Assembly: GCF_900188255.1 (NCBI RefSeq)
Contig: NZ_FZNS01000002.1
Location: 310,001-374,000, forward strand
Direction: 5' to 3'
DNA length: 64,000 nt
Origin: Hymenobacter mucosus
Lineage (GTDB): Bacteria; Bacteroidota; Bacteroidia; Cytophagales; Hymenobacteraceae
The notes under the pieces were generated by a model. That model ran no database searches. It had not been told where the DNA came from and saw only the letters and a list, made by a program, of their open reading frames with translations. The position numbers and the translations under genes are program-made. Positions 28,039-37,415 of this stretch are shown here, piece after piece (the stretch's first letter is position 1; every line of letters begins with the position of its first letter).

Positions 28039-29073
28039 ATGCCTGCTTCGTCCCGCCCTGCCGTTCTCCTTATTCAAACTGCCTTCATCGGCGACGTGAT
28101 TTTAGCCACGGCGCTGCTGGACTACCTGCACCGCACCGAGCCCGACACGCCGGTAGACTTTTTGGTGCGCAAAGGCAACGAGGGCCTGCTGAAGGGGCAC
28201 CCGCACGTGCGGCACGTGCTCATTTGGGATAAGAAGAAAGAAAAGTACCGGGGCTTGTGGCACCTGCTCCAGCAAATCAGAAAAACACCTTATGGACGCG
28301 TGGTTACGCTCCAGCGGTTTGCATCCACGGGCTTTCTCACGGCTTTCTCAAATGCTGCGGAACGCGTGGGCTTCGACAAAAACCCATTCGCGTTCCGCTT
28401 CACGCGAGCCGTACCGCACGTGCTCGGCGACGGTGTGCACGAAGTAATGCGCAACCTGCACCTGCTCGACCTAGCCTATAACGGCCCCACCATTCCGCCC
28501 CACCTCTACCCTACCCCTCCCGACGAAGCATCCGCTAGCGAGCTGGCACGCTTGGCGGCGGGTGGGCCCTACATCTGCATTGCGCCTACCTCGGTGTGGT
28601 TTACCAAGCAGTTTCCGGAAGAGCAGTGGCTGAAGCTGCTAGCGGCACTACCGCCTCGCTACACTGTATTTCTGCTAGGTGGCCCTCCCGATGTAGAGGC
28701 TTGCGAGCAGCTCCTGGCGCGCACTACCCGAGCCAACGTGTTTAATCTGGCGGGCAGCATGTCCCTGCTGGCTTCGGCGGCGCTTATGCGAGGGGCCGTG
28801 CTCAACTACGTCAACGACTCGGCCCCTATGCATCTGTGCTCGGCAGTAGGCGCTCCGGTTTGCGCGGTGTATTGCTCCACGGTGCCCGCCTTTGGGTTTG
28901 GGCCCCTCAGCCCATTTTCTAGGGTAGTAGAAATTCCCTACCCCCTGGAGTGCCGGCCCTGTGGGCTGCATGGCTACAAAGCCTGCCCCCTGGGCCATTT
29001 CCGCTGCGCCCATGATATTCAGACCAGCCAACTCCTGGCCGTACTGGCCGAGCGGGAGCAGGAACTGGCGTAA
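28039..29073 (+). CDS. Glycosyltransferase family 9 (heptosyltransferase-like)
   Basis: 344 residues. Starts with VLLIQTAFIGDVILATALL, the family 9 N-terminal acceptor motif, and holds APTSVWFTKQFPEEQW and LNYVNDSAPMHLCSAVGAP, the C-terminal donor site, with CRPCGLHGYKACPLGHFRC cysteines. It is about 30% like the first at 17791 by eye. It would add a sugar to a lipid-linked or LPS-type glycan. It precedes an M16 peptidase gene by about 185 nt. Confidence 0.9.
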   Translation: MPASSRPAVLLIQTAFIGDVILATALLDYLHRTEPDTPVDFLVRKGNEGLLKGHPHVRHVLIWDKKKEKYRGLWHLLQQIRKTPYGRVVTLQRFASTGFLTAFSNAAERVGFDKNPFAFRFTRAVPHVLGDGVHEVMRNLHLLDLAYNGPTIPPHLYPTPPDEASASELARLAAGGPYICIAPTSVWFTKQFPEEQWLKLLAALPPRYTVFLLGGPPDVEACEQLLARTTRANVFNLAGSMSLLASAALMRGAVLNYVNDSAPMHLCSAVGAPVCAVYCSTVPAFGFGPLSPFSRVVEIPYPLECRPCGLHGYKACPLGHFRCAHDIQTSQLLAVLAEREQELA

Positions 29074-29135
29074 GGTGCGCTTAGTTGCTGGCAAATGGGT
29101 AGTGCGCCCTTGCTGTACCAGCATGCCGCTAGGGC

Positions 29136-29165
29136 TTGAGTAGGGAGTGCGGCTGCGTACCTTTG
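29136..29165 (+). promoter_or_regulatory. Putative promoter for the M16 peptidase
   Basis: TTG at 29136-29138, a 19-nt spacer, then TACCTTTG at 29158-29165. Both boxes and the spacing match the Bacteroidota consensus. Start codon 93 nt further on. Confidence 0.6.
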
Positions 29166-29258
29166 CAACTTCCTGAAACCTACCGGCCGGGCTGGATGGT
29201 TATACAAGGCCGGAGCAGTAGTATACGCTTCGGCTTATCGTCTTTTAGACCTCACACA

Positions 29259-30491
29259 ATGCCTGACTACGACCTGTACGAGTTGCCTAATGGCATCCGG
29301 GTTTTACATAAAACTGTTCCGCACACCAAAATTGCGCATTGCGGCTTCCTGCTCGACATTGGCTCCCGCGACGAAAAGCCAAGTCAGCAAGGCTTGGCGC
29401 ATTTCTGGGAGCATATGGCCTTCAAGGGTACCGAGAAACGCAAAAGCTTCCACATCCTCAACCGCCTAGAGACGGTGGGCGGGGAGCTGAACGCCTATAC
29501 CACCAAGGAGAAAATCTGCTTCTATGCTTCTCTGCTAAGCACCCACTTCGAGCGGGCTTTTGAACTGCTGACCGATCTTACTTTTCACTCGGTATTTCCC
29601 GAGAAAGAGATTGAGAAGGAGCGCGGGGTGATTCTGGAGGAAATGTCTATGTACCACGATGCTCCCGAAGACGCCATCATCGACGACTTCGACGACGTGG
29701 TATTTGCCCACCATTCCTTGGGGCATAATATTCTGGGGACCCGGGAAAGTGTGAGTGGCTTCCAACAGGCCGACTTTCGGCAGTTTCTGGCCGAAAACGT
29801 GCGCACCGACCGGTTGGTGTTCAGCTCCGTGAGCAACCTGCCCTTCAAGGATGTGAAGCGTATGGCCGACAAGTACCTGGCACCCATTCCGGCCCAGCTG
29901 GGCGAGCGTCCCCGCCGACCGTTTACCAGTTACCAGCGGCTGGAGCGTATCGAGCGCAAGCCTATTACGCAGGCTCATTGCCTAATTGGGGGCCCAGCCT
30001 ACGCCATTGAGGACGAGCGACGCATTCCGTTTTTCCTGCTGAGTAACCTACTAGGTGGGCCCGGCATGAACTCCCGCCTCAACTTAGCCGTGCGCGAAAA
30101 GTATGGCCTGGTGTATACCATTGATGCTACCTACTCGCCTTATACTGATACAGGCCTGTTCGGCATTTACTTCGGCACCGAGAAAAAGCAAGTGAACCGC
30201 ACCATTTCGCTGGTGCAGAAGGAGCTAAAGCGCCTGCGCGAACAAGCCCTGACAACTACTCAGTTGCACAACGTGAAGGAGCAGCTCATGGGTCAGTTGG
30301 CAATGGCGGAGGAAAGCAACGGGGGGCTTATGCAGCTCCTTGCTAAGAGCACCCTCGATATTGGGCGGGTAGAGTCGCTCAATGAAATTTTCGAGCGGGT
30401 GCGCCGGATTACAGCCCCGGAACTACTAGGGCTAGCCAACGATATTCTGCACGAGGACAACCTGAGCGTACTGCAATACGTGCCCGAGTAA
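29259..30491 (+). CDS. M16-family zinc peptidase
   Basis: 410 residues, one full M16 unit of two similar halves. The inverted zinc site H-F-W-E-H (near residue 49) and the second Glu in ILEEMSMYHDAPED are clear; FLLSNLLGGPGMNSRLNL in the second half is typical. It resembles mitochondrial-processing-peptidase-like proteins of bacteria. No signal peptide, so probably cytoplasmic. The ATG at 29259 gives the standard start MPDYDLYELPNGIRV; the longer frame is rejected because the promoter lies inside it. Confidence 0.9.
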   Translation: MPDYDLYELPNGIRVLHKTVPHTKIAHCGFLLDIGSRDEKPSQQGLAHFWEHMAFKGTEKRKSFHILNRLETVGGELNAYTTKEKICFYASLLSTHFERAFELLTDLTFHSVFPEKEIEKERGVILEEMSMYHDAPEDAIIDDFDDVVFAHHSLGHNILGTRESVSGFQQADFRQFLAENVRTDRLVFSSVSNLPFKDVKRMADKYLAPIPAQLGERPRRPFTSYQRLERIERKPITQAHCLIGGPAYAIEDERRIPFFLLSNLLGGPGMNSRLNLAVREKYGLVYTIDATYSPYTDTGLFGIYFGTEKKQVNRTISLVQKELKRLREQALTTTQLHNVKEQLMGQLAMAEESNGGLMQLLAKSTLDIGRVESLNEIFERVRRITAPELLGLANDILHEDNLSVLQYVPE

Positions 30492-30616
30492 CCTCAACCG
30501 CTAGCTTAGGGGGGAGGTAGTGGGGCTAAGCCACGGCCCAGCGTAGCGTATTGCTACCGGCGTGTCCTGGCTAGCTCTACCTTCCTGCTCCGGCTCTTTC
30601 CTCCTACCTATCCGCC

Positions 30617-31054
30617 ATGCCCATCTTCGGTCATATTAGCTACTACCGGCCCGGTGACTTGTTTGCCAATCGGCTGGAGTTGAGCCGGGCCGGGCTGCAC
30701 CGACCTACCCGGGCGGGTGTAAGCGGCAGTGAAGCCGAAGGCGCCGACTCCATTATCCTGGCCGACCAGTATGAAGATGACGATTTTCGCGAGGAGGAAA
30801 TTATCTACTCCGGCAGTGGTGGCCGCGACCCACGTACGGGCAAGCAGGTAACCAACCAGGAAATGACGGGCCGCAACCTACTGCTGCGCTACAGCTTAGA
30901 AACCGGGCGGCCCGTGCGGGTTTTTCGCAAGGTGCCTACCGAAGCCAGTACGAGCTACCGCTACGAAGGCCTCTACCGCGTAGTAGGCGCTGTTTATGAA
31001 GCAGGTAAGGCGGGTTTTCTGGTTTGGAAATTTCGCCTGCTCCCCATTTCCTAA
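30617..31054 (+). CDS. Stand-alone SRA (YDG) domain protein
   Basis: 145 residues, made up of a single SAD/SRA domain. It has FGHISYYRPGDLF, LSRAGLHRPTRAGVSG, ADSIILADQYEDD, IIYSGSGGRDPRTG, QVTNQEMTGRN, then RYEGLYRVVGAV: the order of conserved blocks of the domain that flips out and binds 5-methylcytosine. Bacterial SRA proteins usually carry a C-terminal HNH nuclease of about 100 residues; here the gene stops after the SRA domain and a strong terminator follows, and I see no nuclease frame to 31144. It may thus only bind modified DNA. Confidence 0.85.
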   Translation: MPIFGHISYYRPGDLFANRLELSRAGLHRPTRAGVSGSEAEGADSIILADQYEDDDFREEEIIYSGSGGRDPRTGKQVTNQEMTGRNLLLRYSLETGRPVRVFRKVPTEASTSYRYEGLYRVVGAVYEAGKAGFLVWKFRLLPIS

Positions 31055-31066
31055 CCTTATCTACTG

Positions 31067-31114
31067 GGCCCACCTGAAGCTGTCTTGTAGAAGACAGCTT
31101 CAGGTGGGCCTTTT
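31067..31114 (+). terminator. Strong terminator, 20-bp stem
   Basis: GGCCCACCTGAAGCTGTCTT with perfect complement around a 4-nt loop GTAG, followed by TTTT; it ends the SRA gene. Confidence 0.9.
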
Positions 31115-31144
31115 GTGGTAGCATAACACCTTATTTTCCCACGC

Positions 31145-31789
31145 ATGTACTCCCCCGACGAAGCTCAACTCTACGCCGACCAGCATACTACCGCCGAAAG
31201 CCCCCTCCTCGCCCGCCTCAACCGCGAAACTCACGTGCAGCTGCTGCACGCCCGCATGCTGTCGGGGCACGCCCAGGGCCGCTTGCTGAGCATGGTGAGC
31301 CATATGGTGCGCCCGCATCGGGTACTGGAGTTGGGCACCTTCACGGGCTATTCGGCGCTGTGTTTGGCGGAGGGGCTGGCCGCCGAGGGCGTACTCCACA
31401 CCGTGGAGCAAAATCCAGAACTCGAAAGCCGCATCCGGCGCTACCTGCGCGAAGCCAGCCGGGAAACCCAGATTCAACTGCACATTGGCGACGCGCGCAC
31501 TATTTTGCCTACGCTGCACGAACCCTGGGATTTGGTGTTTATTGACGCCGACAAGATCAACAATGACACCTACTACGAATTGGTCTTACCCCAGGTGAGG
31601 CCAGGAGGGTTCGTGCTGATCGACAATGTACTTTGGGGCGGCAAAGTGGTAGACTCCTACCCCGTCAAGCCCTCCGATAAAGACACGCACGCAGTCCGCG
31701 CCTTCAACGACAAGGTGCAGGCCGACGAACGGGTGGAGAACGTGTTTCTTCCCCTGCGTGATGGATTATTGCTAGTGCGTAAAAAATAG
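31145..31789 (+). CDS. O-methyltransferase (class I, family 3)
   Basis: 214 residues. SAM motif I is VLELGTFTGYSAL (about 59-71), motif II includes HTVEQNPE, and FIDADKINND/LIDNVLWGG supply the Mg-binding aspartates of catechol-type O-methyltransferases. It is a soluble enzyme of unknown acceptor, similar to the conserved bacterial YrrM type. It lies 30 nt after the terminator of the SRA gene, so it has its own promoter. Confidence 0.9.
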   Translation: MYSPDEAQLYADQHTTAESPLLARLNRETHVQLLHARMLSGHAQGRLLSMVSHMVRPHRVLELGTFTGYSALCLAEGLAAEGVLHTVEQNPELESRIRRYLREASRETQIQLHIGDARTILPTLHEPWDLVFIDADKINNDTYYELVLPQVRPGGFVLIDNVLWGGKVVDSYPVKPSDKDTHAVRAFNDKVQADERVENVFLPLRDGLLLVRKK

Positions 31790-31845
31790 AAATACGCTGC
31801 TTAGGGGGTAGCACTGGACTTTCTTTGCTTTTTATGGATTTAAAG

Positions 31846-31868
31846 CGCCGCGCGCATTAAACGCGGCG
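31846..31868 (+). terminator. Weak hairpin after the O-methyltransferase
   Basis: CGCCGCG / CGCGGCG, 7 bp, 9-nt loop, followed by TGGTCTTTT. The T run is short, so its strength is uncertain. Confidence 0.4.
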
Positions 31869-31915
31869 TGGTCTTTTGCGTCTATTGCGGCTAGTGGTTC
31901 ATCCTCCCCTCGTTT

Positions 31916-34876
31916 ATGCCAAAACATCTTCTACTTATTTTACTGCTGCTGTGGGCCAGCGTTGGGGCCGCGCAGGCTCAGTCCTCCGTGAGCGGGCGCA
32001 TTCTGGACGGTAAGGATCAGTCGCCTTTGATTGGGGCCAACGTACTGGTGCGCAGCCTCTCCGCCGACTCCGTAAAAAGCGGGGCCGCCGCCGATTCTGA
32101 TGGCAACTTCACGGTAGCAGGTCTGCCCGCTGGACGTTACGAGCTTTCGGTTTCTTTCCTGGGGTACCAAACTTTACAGCGCCAATTCTCGCTGGCGGGC
32201 CAGCCAGTAGCGCTCGGCACGCTCAGTATGTCGTCGGGCGGAGTAGCCCTTAAGGGAGTGGAAGTGGTAGGCAAAGCTGCCGCCGCCGTGCAAAAGGGCG
32301 ATACGTCGCAGTTCAACGCTGGCTCTTACAAAACCAACCCCGACGCAAATGCGCAGGACCTCATCACCAAAATGCCGGGCGTCACGGTTGACCCCGCTTC
32401 CGGCAAGGTGCAGGCCCAGGGCGAGCAGGTACAGCGCATTCTGGTAGATGGCAAAGAGTTTTTCGGCAACGACCCCGACGCCGTGCTCAAGAACATCCCG
32501 GCCGAAGTTATCGACAAGATTCAGGTGTATGACCGCGCCTCCGACCAAGCCCAGTTCACGGGTTTCGACGATGGCAACCAGCAGAAAACCATCAATATTG
32601 TCACTAAGCCCCAGTTCCGCAATGGTCAGTTTGGGCGGGTGCAGGCCGGGTATGGCCCTCAGGACGACCGGTACCAAGTCAGTGGCAACATCAACCAGTT
32701 TAAGGGCAAGCAGCGCCTTTCCGTGGTGGCCCAGAGCAACAATATCAATCAGCAAAACTTTGGCACCGAGGACTTGCTGGGGGTAGTAGGCAACTCGCGC
32801 CAGAGCGGTGGGGGCGGCCAGGGCCAAGGCGGCGGCCGGGCCGGCGGGGGCGGTGGTGGCGGCAACGCCAGTGACTTCCAAGTGGGCCAGCAGGGCGGCA
32901 TTTCAAAAACGCACGCTATCGGCCTCAACTACTCCAACATGTGGGGCACCAAGACGGATGTGCAAGGCAGCTACTTCTTCAACCTGAGCGACAATACCGC
33001 TAGCAGCAACTTGCTACGCCGCTACGTGGCTCCAGGCGGCCTCAGCCAGGACTTGCGCTACAGCGAGAACTCACTGAGCACTAGCCGCAATATCAACAAC
33101 CGGTTCAATATGCGCCTCGACCACAAGTTCGACTCGCTGAACTCGCTTTTGTGGCGGCCCAGCCTCTCGGTGCAGCGCAACACCGGCAACAGCCTGCTCG
33201 ACGGCCGCACGTTTGAGGTAGCGGCCAGTGAAGCAGAGCAAAGCCAAGGGGGCAACAACAGCTCCTACCGCTCGGCCCTCACGGGCATTACAGCAGGCAA
33301 CCAGCTCCTGTACCGCCACCGCTTCGTGAAGAAGGGCCGAACGGTATCCGTGGGGTTGAACACCACCTACAACGACAAAAACGGCGACAACACGCTGCTT
33401 TCCAATACTTCCTCGGTTGATACGACGGGCGCTACCCAAACGGCCCTGCTCAATCAGTTCTCCGAACTGACCCAAACGGGTTGGGCGTGGAATGGCAACA
33501 TCAACTACACGGAGCCGCTGGGCCAGTACAGCCAGTTGCAGGCCGAGTACCGGGTATCCTATACTCCCAACGATTCTGATAAGAAGACCTACAACTTTTC
33601 GCCCGGCGAGCAAGAATATTCCCTTCTCAACGATACGCTCAGCAGTGTATTCGAAAGCCGCTACCTCACCAACTCTGGGGGCCTAACGTACCGGTTTCAA
33701 AACAAAGAGTTTCAGTGGATGGCCGGCGCCACAGTGCAGCACGCCCAACTCCGTAGCGACCAAACTTACCCGCGGCCGGCCCTTACAGAGCGCACCTTCC
33801 TGAACGTGCTGCCTAACGCTATGGTACGCTACAACTTCTCGCGCCAGCAAAACCTGCGTTTGAACTACCAGATGCGCACCAACTCGCCTAACATCAGCCA
33901 ACTGCAAGAAGTAGTCAACAATGCAAACCCGCTGCAGCTCACAACGGGCAACCCCAACCTGCGCCAAGAAAACCAGCACAATCTGTTTCTGCGCTACTCT
34001 TCGGCCGTTCCAGAGAAGTCAACCTCCTTTTTCGCCTTGCTGAGCGGCTCCTACACGAATAACTACATCACCAATAGCACCGTGTACGCCGCCAGTGGGC
34101 CCGTTACGTTTGAAGGCATTGTAATTCCGGCCGGTGGTCAGCTCACGCGCCCCGTCAACCTGGATAAGCAATACAGCCTACGGTCCTTCATCAACTACAG
34201 CTTGCCGCTGAGCTTCATCAAGTCTAACCTCAACGTGAATGCCAATGCTACCTACTCCCAGTCGCCGGGCTTGGTGTTTGGCGAGTTGAACTATAGCCGC
34301 ACGCCTTCTGTGGGCCTGGGGGTAGTACTGAGCAGCAACGTGAGCCCCGAGCTAGACTTTACGATTTCCTCTAATTCCAGCCAGAGTTACGTAAGCAATA
34401 CCCTGGCCAGCCAGGTAAACCGCCAGTACTTCCGGCAGAATACTTCCCTGCGCCTCAGCTGGATTCTGGCCAAAGGCATCACGCTACAGTCCGACATTCG
34501 CCATCAGCTGTACACGGGTCTGACGGCGGGCTACAACCAAAACTTTGTGCTCTGGAATGCGTCCCTGGGCAAAAAGATATTTGCAAAGCAGCAAGGCGAA
34601 ATTAAACTCTACGCCTTCGACCTGCTAAAGCAGAACAACAACATTCAGGTCAACAACACGGCGGCCTACTTTGAAACGACGCAGACCAACATCCTGCAGC
34701 GTTATTTCATGGTGATGTTCACGTACAACATTCGTTCCTTCAACGGTGCCAGCCGCGACGACACAGCGCCTGGTGAAGAGCGCCGCCCGCAGGGGCAGCG
34801 CCCAGGCGGCTTCGGCCCACCCGCTGGTGGGGGACGTCCGGGCGGCTATGGCCCGCCTGCGGGGGGCGGCATGTAG
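31916..34876 (+). CDS. Outer-membrane beta-barrel protein with carboxypeptidase-regulatory-like domain
   Basis: 986 residues. A signal peptide ends near AQAQ, then comes a CarboxypepD-regulatory-like domain (VSGRILDGKDQSPLIGANV ... GRYELSVSFLGYQ). A plug-like region (AQDLITKMPGVTVDPASGKV ... ILVDGKEFFGNDPDAVLKN) and a C-terminal barrel with many aromatic-rich strands follow. A Gly-rich loop is at about residues 300-320 and the end is a GGFGPPAGGGRPGGYG tail. This is the outer-membrane beta-barrel family found with TonB-type systems; no SusD partner lies nearby. Substrate unknown. Confidence 0.9.
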   Translation: MPKHLLLILLLLWASVGAAQAQSSVSGRILDGKDQSPLIGANVLVRSLSADSVKSGAAADSDGNFTVAGLPAGRYELSVSFLGYQTLQRQFSLAGQPVALGTLSMSSGGVALKGVEVVGKAAAAVQKGDTSQFNAGSYKTNPDANAQDLITKMPGVTVDPASGKVQAQGEQVQRILVDGKEFFGNDPDAVLKNIPAEVIDKIQVYDRASDQAQFTGFDDGNQQKTINIVTKPQFRNGQFGRVQAGYGPQDDRYQVSGNINQFKGKQRLSVVAQSNNINQQNFGTEDLLGVVGNSRQSGGGGQGQGGGRAGGGGGGGNASDFQVGQQGGISKTHAIGLNYSNMWGTKTDVQGSYFFNLSDNTASSNLLRRYVAPGGLSQDLRYSENSLSTSRNINNRFNMRLDHKFDSLNSLLWRPSLSVQRNTGNSLLDGRTFEVAASEAEQSQGGNNSSYRSALTGITAGNQLLYRHRFVKKGRTVSVGLNTTYNDKNGDNTLLSNTSSVDTTGATQTALLNQFSELTQTGWAWNGNINYTEPLGQYSQLQAEYRVSYTPNDSDKKTYNFSPGEQEYSLLNDTLSSVFESRYLTNSGGLTYRFQNKEFQWMAGATVQHAQLRSDQTYPRPALTERTFLNVLPNAMVRYNFSRQQNLRLNYQMRTNSPNISQLQEVVNNANPLQLTTGNPNLRQENQHNLFLRYSSAVPEKSTSFFALLSGSYTNNYITNSTVYAASGPVTFEGIVIPAGGQLTRPVNLDKQYSLRSFINYSLPLSFIKSNLNVNANATYSQSPGLVFGELNYSRTPSVGLGVVLSSNVSPELDFTISSNSSQSYVSNTLASQVNRQYFRQNTSLRLSWILAKGITLQSDIRHQLYTGLTAGYNQNFVLWNASLGKKIFAKQQGEIKLYAFDLLKQNNNIQVNNTAAYFETTQTNILQRYFMVMFTYNIRSFNGASRDDTAPGEERRPQGQRPGGFGPPAGGGRPGGYGPPAGGGM

Positions 34877-34905
34877 CCTTCACTCTCCTTTGTTCTAAAC
34901 ACTAT

Positions 34906-34939
34906 AGCAACGCCGTCGCCTCACCGCGGCGGCGTTGCT
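34906..34939 (+). terminator. Hairpin after the barrel gene, weak T tract
   Basis: AGCAACGCCGTCGC pairs with GCGGCGGCGTTGCT with one wobble. Few T residues follow. Confidence 0.5.
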
Positions 34940-35071
34940 GCTTGTACGAAGGGTTTGCACGCGCACCTCATTCGCTACTTTTGGCGCCGGCTACAGCTTA
35001 GAAATTTACTTTCTGGCTTGCTGAGCAAGGTACTGCCGAGGCAGTAGGGCCGTCGGGATAGAATCAGTACG

Positions 35072-35110
35072 GCGCCAAGTAGTATTCTACCATTCTGTTG
35101 TACTTGGCGC
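35072..35110 (+). repeat. Inverted repeat upstream of the lytic transglycosylase
   Basis: GCGCCAAGTA and TACTTGGCGC, 10-bp perfect arms, 19-nt spacer. It lies 93 nt before the start codon; it may be part of the leader RNA or an operator. No T run, so it is not an obvious terminator. Confidence 0.45.
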
Positions 35111-35203
35111 AGGACATGGCCAACTCCCCTGATTTTTCTTCTACTTTGTAGGCACAAAGCCGGCTACGTGCATGTGCAGGGCCCGCGTGTTGCCTGTTTT
35201 TCA

Positions 35204-37354
35204 ATGAAACGACTTGTATTCTTCCTGTGCGGCCTGCTGCCTCTGCTCGCCGCCGCTCAGTCGGTGCCAGTACCGCGCACCGTGGACGTGGCCGGCTTGC
35301 ACCTGCGCCTCACCGATGGCGGCCGCCAAGCCGTGCAGCAAAAGGTAGACGCGTTGCGGCGCCACCCCGCTTCATTCCAGGCCCGCGTAATTCTGGCCGA
35401 TGCCTATTTTCCCCTCATCGACCGGGTATTTCAGCAAGAAGGCCTTCCCCTGGATTTTCACTTCTTGGCCCTCCAAGAAAGCGGCCTGCAGGGTGATGCC
35501 CAGAGCATTCATGATGCGGTGGGGTACTGGCAGTTTAAGCGCGAATCGGCGGCCGACTTTGGGTTGCTGATGAACGACGCTGTTGATGAGCGCAAGCACA
35601 TTACGGCCTCTTCTAAGGCCGCTGCCCAGTACCTGTTGCGCAATAACAAAACCTTTCATAACTGGGTCAACTCTCTGCTGAGCTACAACCTGGGGCTTAC
35701 GGGTACCAAGCCCTACACCCTGCCCACCGACTACGACGCCACGGATGTCGAGCTAACGGAGCAGACCCACCCCTACATTCTCACGTTCGTAGCTCACAAG
35801 CTGGCCTTCGAGTCGGCCGTGGGCCTCAACACCAAACCCCCTCTGCTGCTGCAGGAGTTTCCGGCCCCCGCCGGGCAACCCTTGTCCATCATGGCAGAAG
35901 GCTTGCAGCAAGAGCCAGCCGAGCTAGCGAAGTACAACCGATGGCTGCTGGCACCCACCGTACCCACCGACCGGGTATACACCATGGTGGTCCCCATCAC
36001 CGACCCCATGCAGATGACGGCGCTAGCGGCCCAGCAGAAAAACGCTACGGCTGGCCAACTGCTGAACAAGCCCACCCCCGACCCCGAGGATGCGGAGTTT
36101 GTGCGCGTGAATGGGCTGCGGGCGGTGGTTGCCCTACCCGGAGACACCAAAGAGTCATTGGCTAAGCGGGCCAAGCTGAAGATGCGCAAGTTCATGCAGT
36201 ACAATGACTTGTTTGCCTTTGACAACATTGTACCCGGCCAGCCTTACTTCGTGCAGAAGAAGCGCGACAAGGCCGAAGTAGAATATCACGTAGCCCGCCC
36301 CGGCGAAAGCGTTGCTACCGTATCGCAGAAGTACGGCATGCGTGCCAAGGCTATCTGGAGCAAAAACCGCATGCCGCGCAACGAGGAACTGCGCCCTGGC
36401 CGGGTACTGTGGCTGCAGCACACACGCCCGAAAAATGTACCCGTGGAGTATGCCGACGGCAATAATGCTACGGCCCTGGCGGCTTTCGAAAAGCCCGTTG
36501 CGGCAGCTTCTGCCCCTGCTAAGCCCCAAGTGGAGAAGGAACCGTATCGGGGCCGCACCGCCGAGGCAATGCGGGTGCTGGAAGACACTACCTCTGAGAC
36601 AGAAGACACCTCAGCCAACGGTACCGTGGTGCAACCCGACAGCGCAACCGACGACCACACCGAAAACTTAAACGAGCTTCCACCGGCACCTACCCAGCCG
36701 GCTCCTACTACCGCTTCTGCTCCCAGCGTTTATACCGAGCGCCCTGCTAGCCCGGCCGCCGCTGCTCCGGCGCCTCGCAAGCCCTTACCAACGCCAGCAC
36801 CCGTAGCCGATGAGCCCCGCGAAACGGAGGAAGAGCCCGTACCCGCAGCCACTCCTACCCCAGTACCAGCCCCAAGGCCCACTACACCAACGCCTGTGGC
36901 GCCGCCAGCTACCTCCCCTCCTGCTCCGGCGCCTACGCCCGTGCCTACGGTGGTGGAACCCATACCGGCTAGCGGCCTGCACACCGTAGAGCCTAAGGAA
37001 AACCTATATTCCGTAGCACGCCGCTTCTCCCTGCGCCCGGCCGATATTTTAGCGTGGAACAACTTGGCCCCGAACCCGAGCCTGCGCATCGGGCAAGTGC
37101 TCCGCGTAGCGCCCCCCACCAACAGTGCTCCTCCTGCCTCGCCGGCCCCTACCTTGCCTGTTACCAAGCCTATTCCCGCTACGCCGGCTCCTACGGCCCC
37201 TGCTGCTACCCGCCACACAGTACAAAAGGGGGAAACCCTGTACAGCATTGCCCGCCGCTATGGCGTAAAGCCAGCCCAGTTACAGGAGTGGAATAGCAAG
37301 CCCGATATGGGGGTTAAGATTGGAGAAGTTCTTATAGTTCAGGCGGCGCAGTAA
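35204..37354 (+). CDS. MltD-like lytic transglycosylase with LysM domains
   Basis: 716 residues with a signal peptide ending near AAAQS. The transglycosylase SLT domain (about residues 60-215) has the catalytic Glu in FLALQESGLQ, followed by GYWQFKRESA. One divergent LysM is near 370-420 (EYHVARPGESVATVSQKYG). After a Pro/Ala/Thr-rich linker come two standard LysM units (LHTVEPKENLYSVARR and RHTVQKGETLYSIARR). It cuts peptidoglycan strands in the periplasm. The ATG at 35204 precedes the signal sequence; an upstream frame is rejected. The terminal LysM is nearly identical to the next gene's LysM. Confidence 0.93.
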   Translation: MKRLVFFLCGLLPLLAAAQSVPVPRTVDVAGLHLRLTDGGRQAVQQKVDALRRHPASFQARVILADAYFPLIDRVFQQEGLPLDFHFLALQESGLQGDAQSIHDAVGYWQFKRESAADFGLLMNDAVDERKHITASSKAAAQYLLRNNKTFHNWVNSLLSYNLGLTGTKPYTLPTDYDATDVELTEQTHPYILTFVAHKLAFESAVGLNTKPPLLLQEFPAPAGQPLSIMAEGLQQEPAELAKYNRWLLAPTVPTDRVYTMVVPITDPMQMTALAAQQKNATAGQLLNKPTPDPEDAEFVRVNGLRAVVALPGDTKESLAKRAKLKMRKFMQYNDLFAFDNIVPGQPYFVQKKRDKAEVEYHVARPGESVATVSQKYGMRAKAIWSKNRMPRNEELRPGRVLWLQHTRPKNVPVEYADGNNATALAAFEKPVAAASAPAKPQVEKEPYRGRTAEAMRVLEDTTSETEDTSANGTVVQPDSATDDHTENLNELPPAPTQPAPTTASAPSVYTERPASPAAAAPAPRKPLPTPAPVADEPRETEEEPVPAATPTPVPAPRPTTPTPVAPPATSPPAPAPTPVPTVVEPIPASGLHTVEPKENLYSVARRFSLRPADILAWNNLAPNPSLRIGQVLRVAPPTNSAPPASPAPTLPVTKPIPATPAPTAPAATRHTVQKGETLYSIARRYGVKPAQLQEWNSKPDMGVKIGEVLIVQAAQ

Positions 37355-37415
37355 GGCAGCACTACGGGCGTACCCTTCCCTTCCGATTACGTTATAATTT
37401 TTCTTCCCCTTTCTG

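Larger units (their letters stand above)
34877..35203. other. Intergenic with two inverted repeats
   Basis: About 330 bases. A hairpin at 34906-34939 follows the barrel gene and an inverted repeat at 35072-35110 lies before the lytic-transglycosylase gene. No gene seen. Confidence 0.5.

Noticed and set aside
32174..32881. Minus-strand frame of 235 codons in the barrel gene
   Set aside because: Antisense to a clear outer-membrane protein with signal and domains; no domain of its own.
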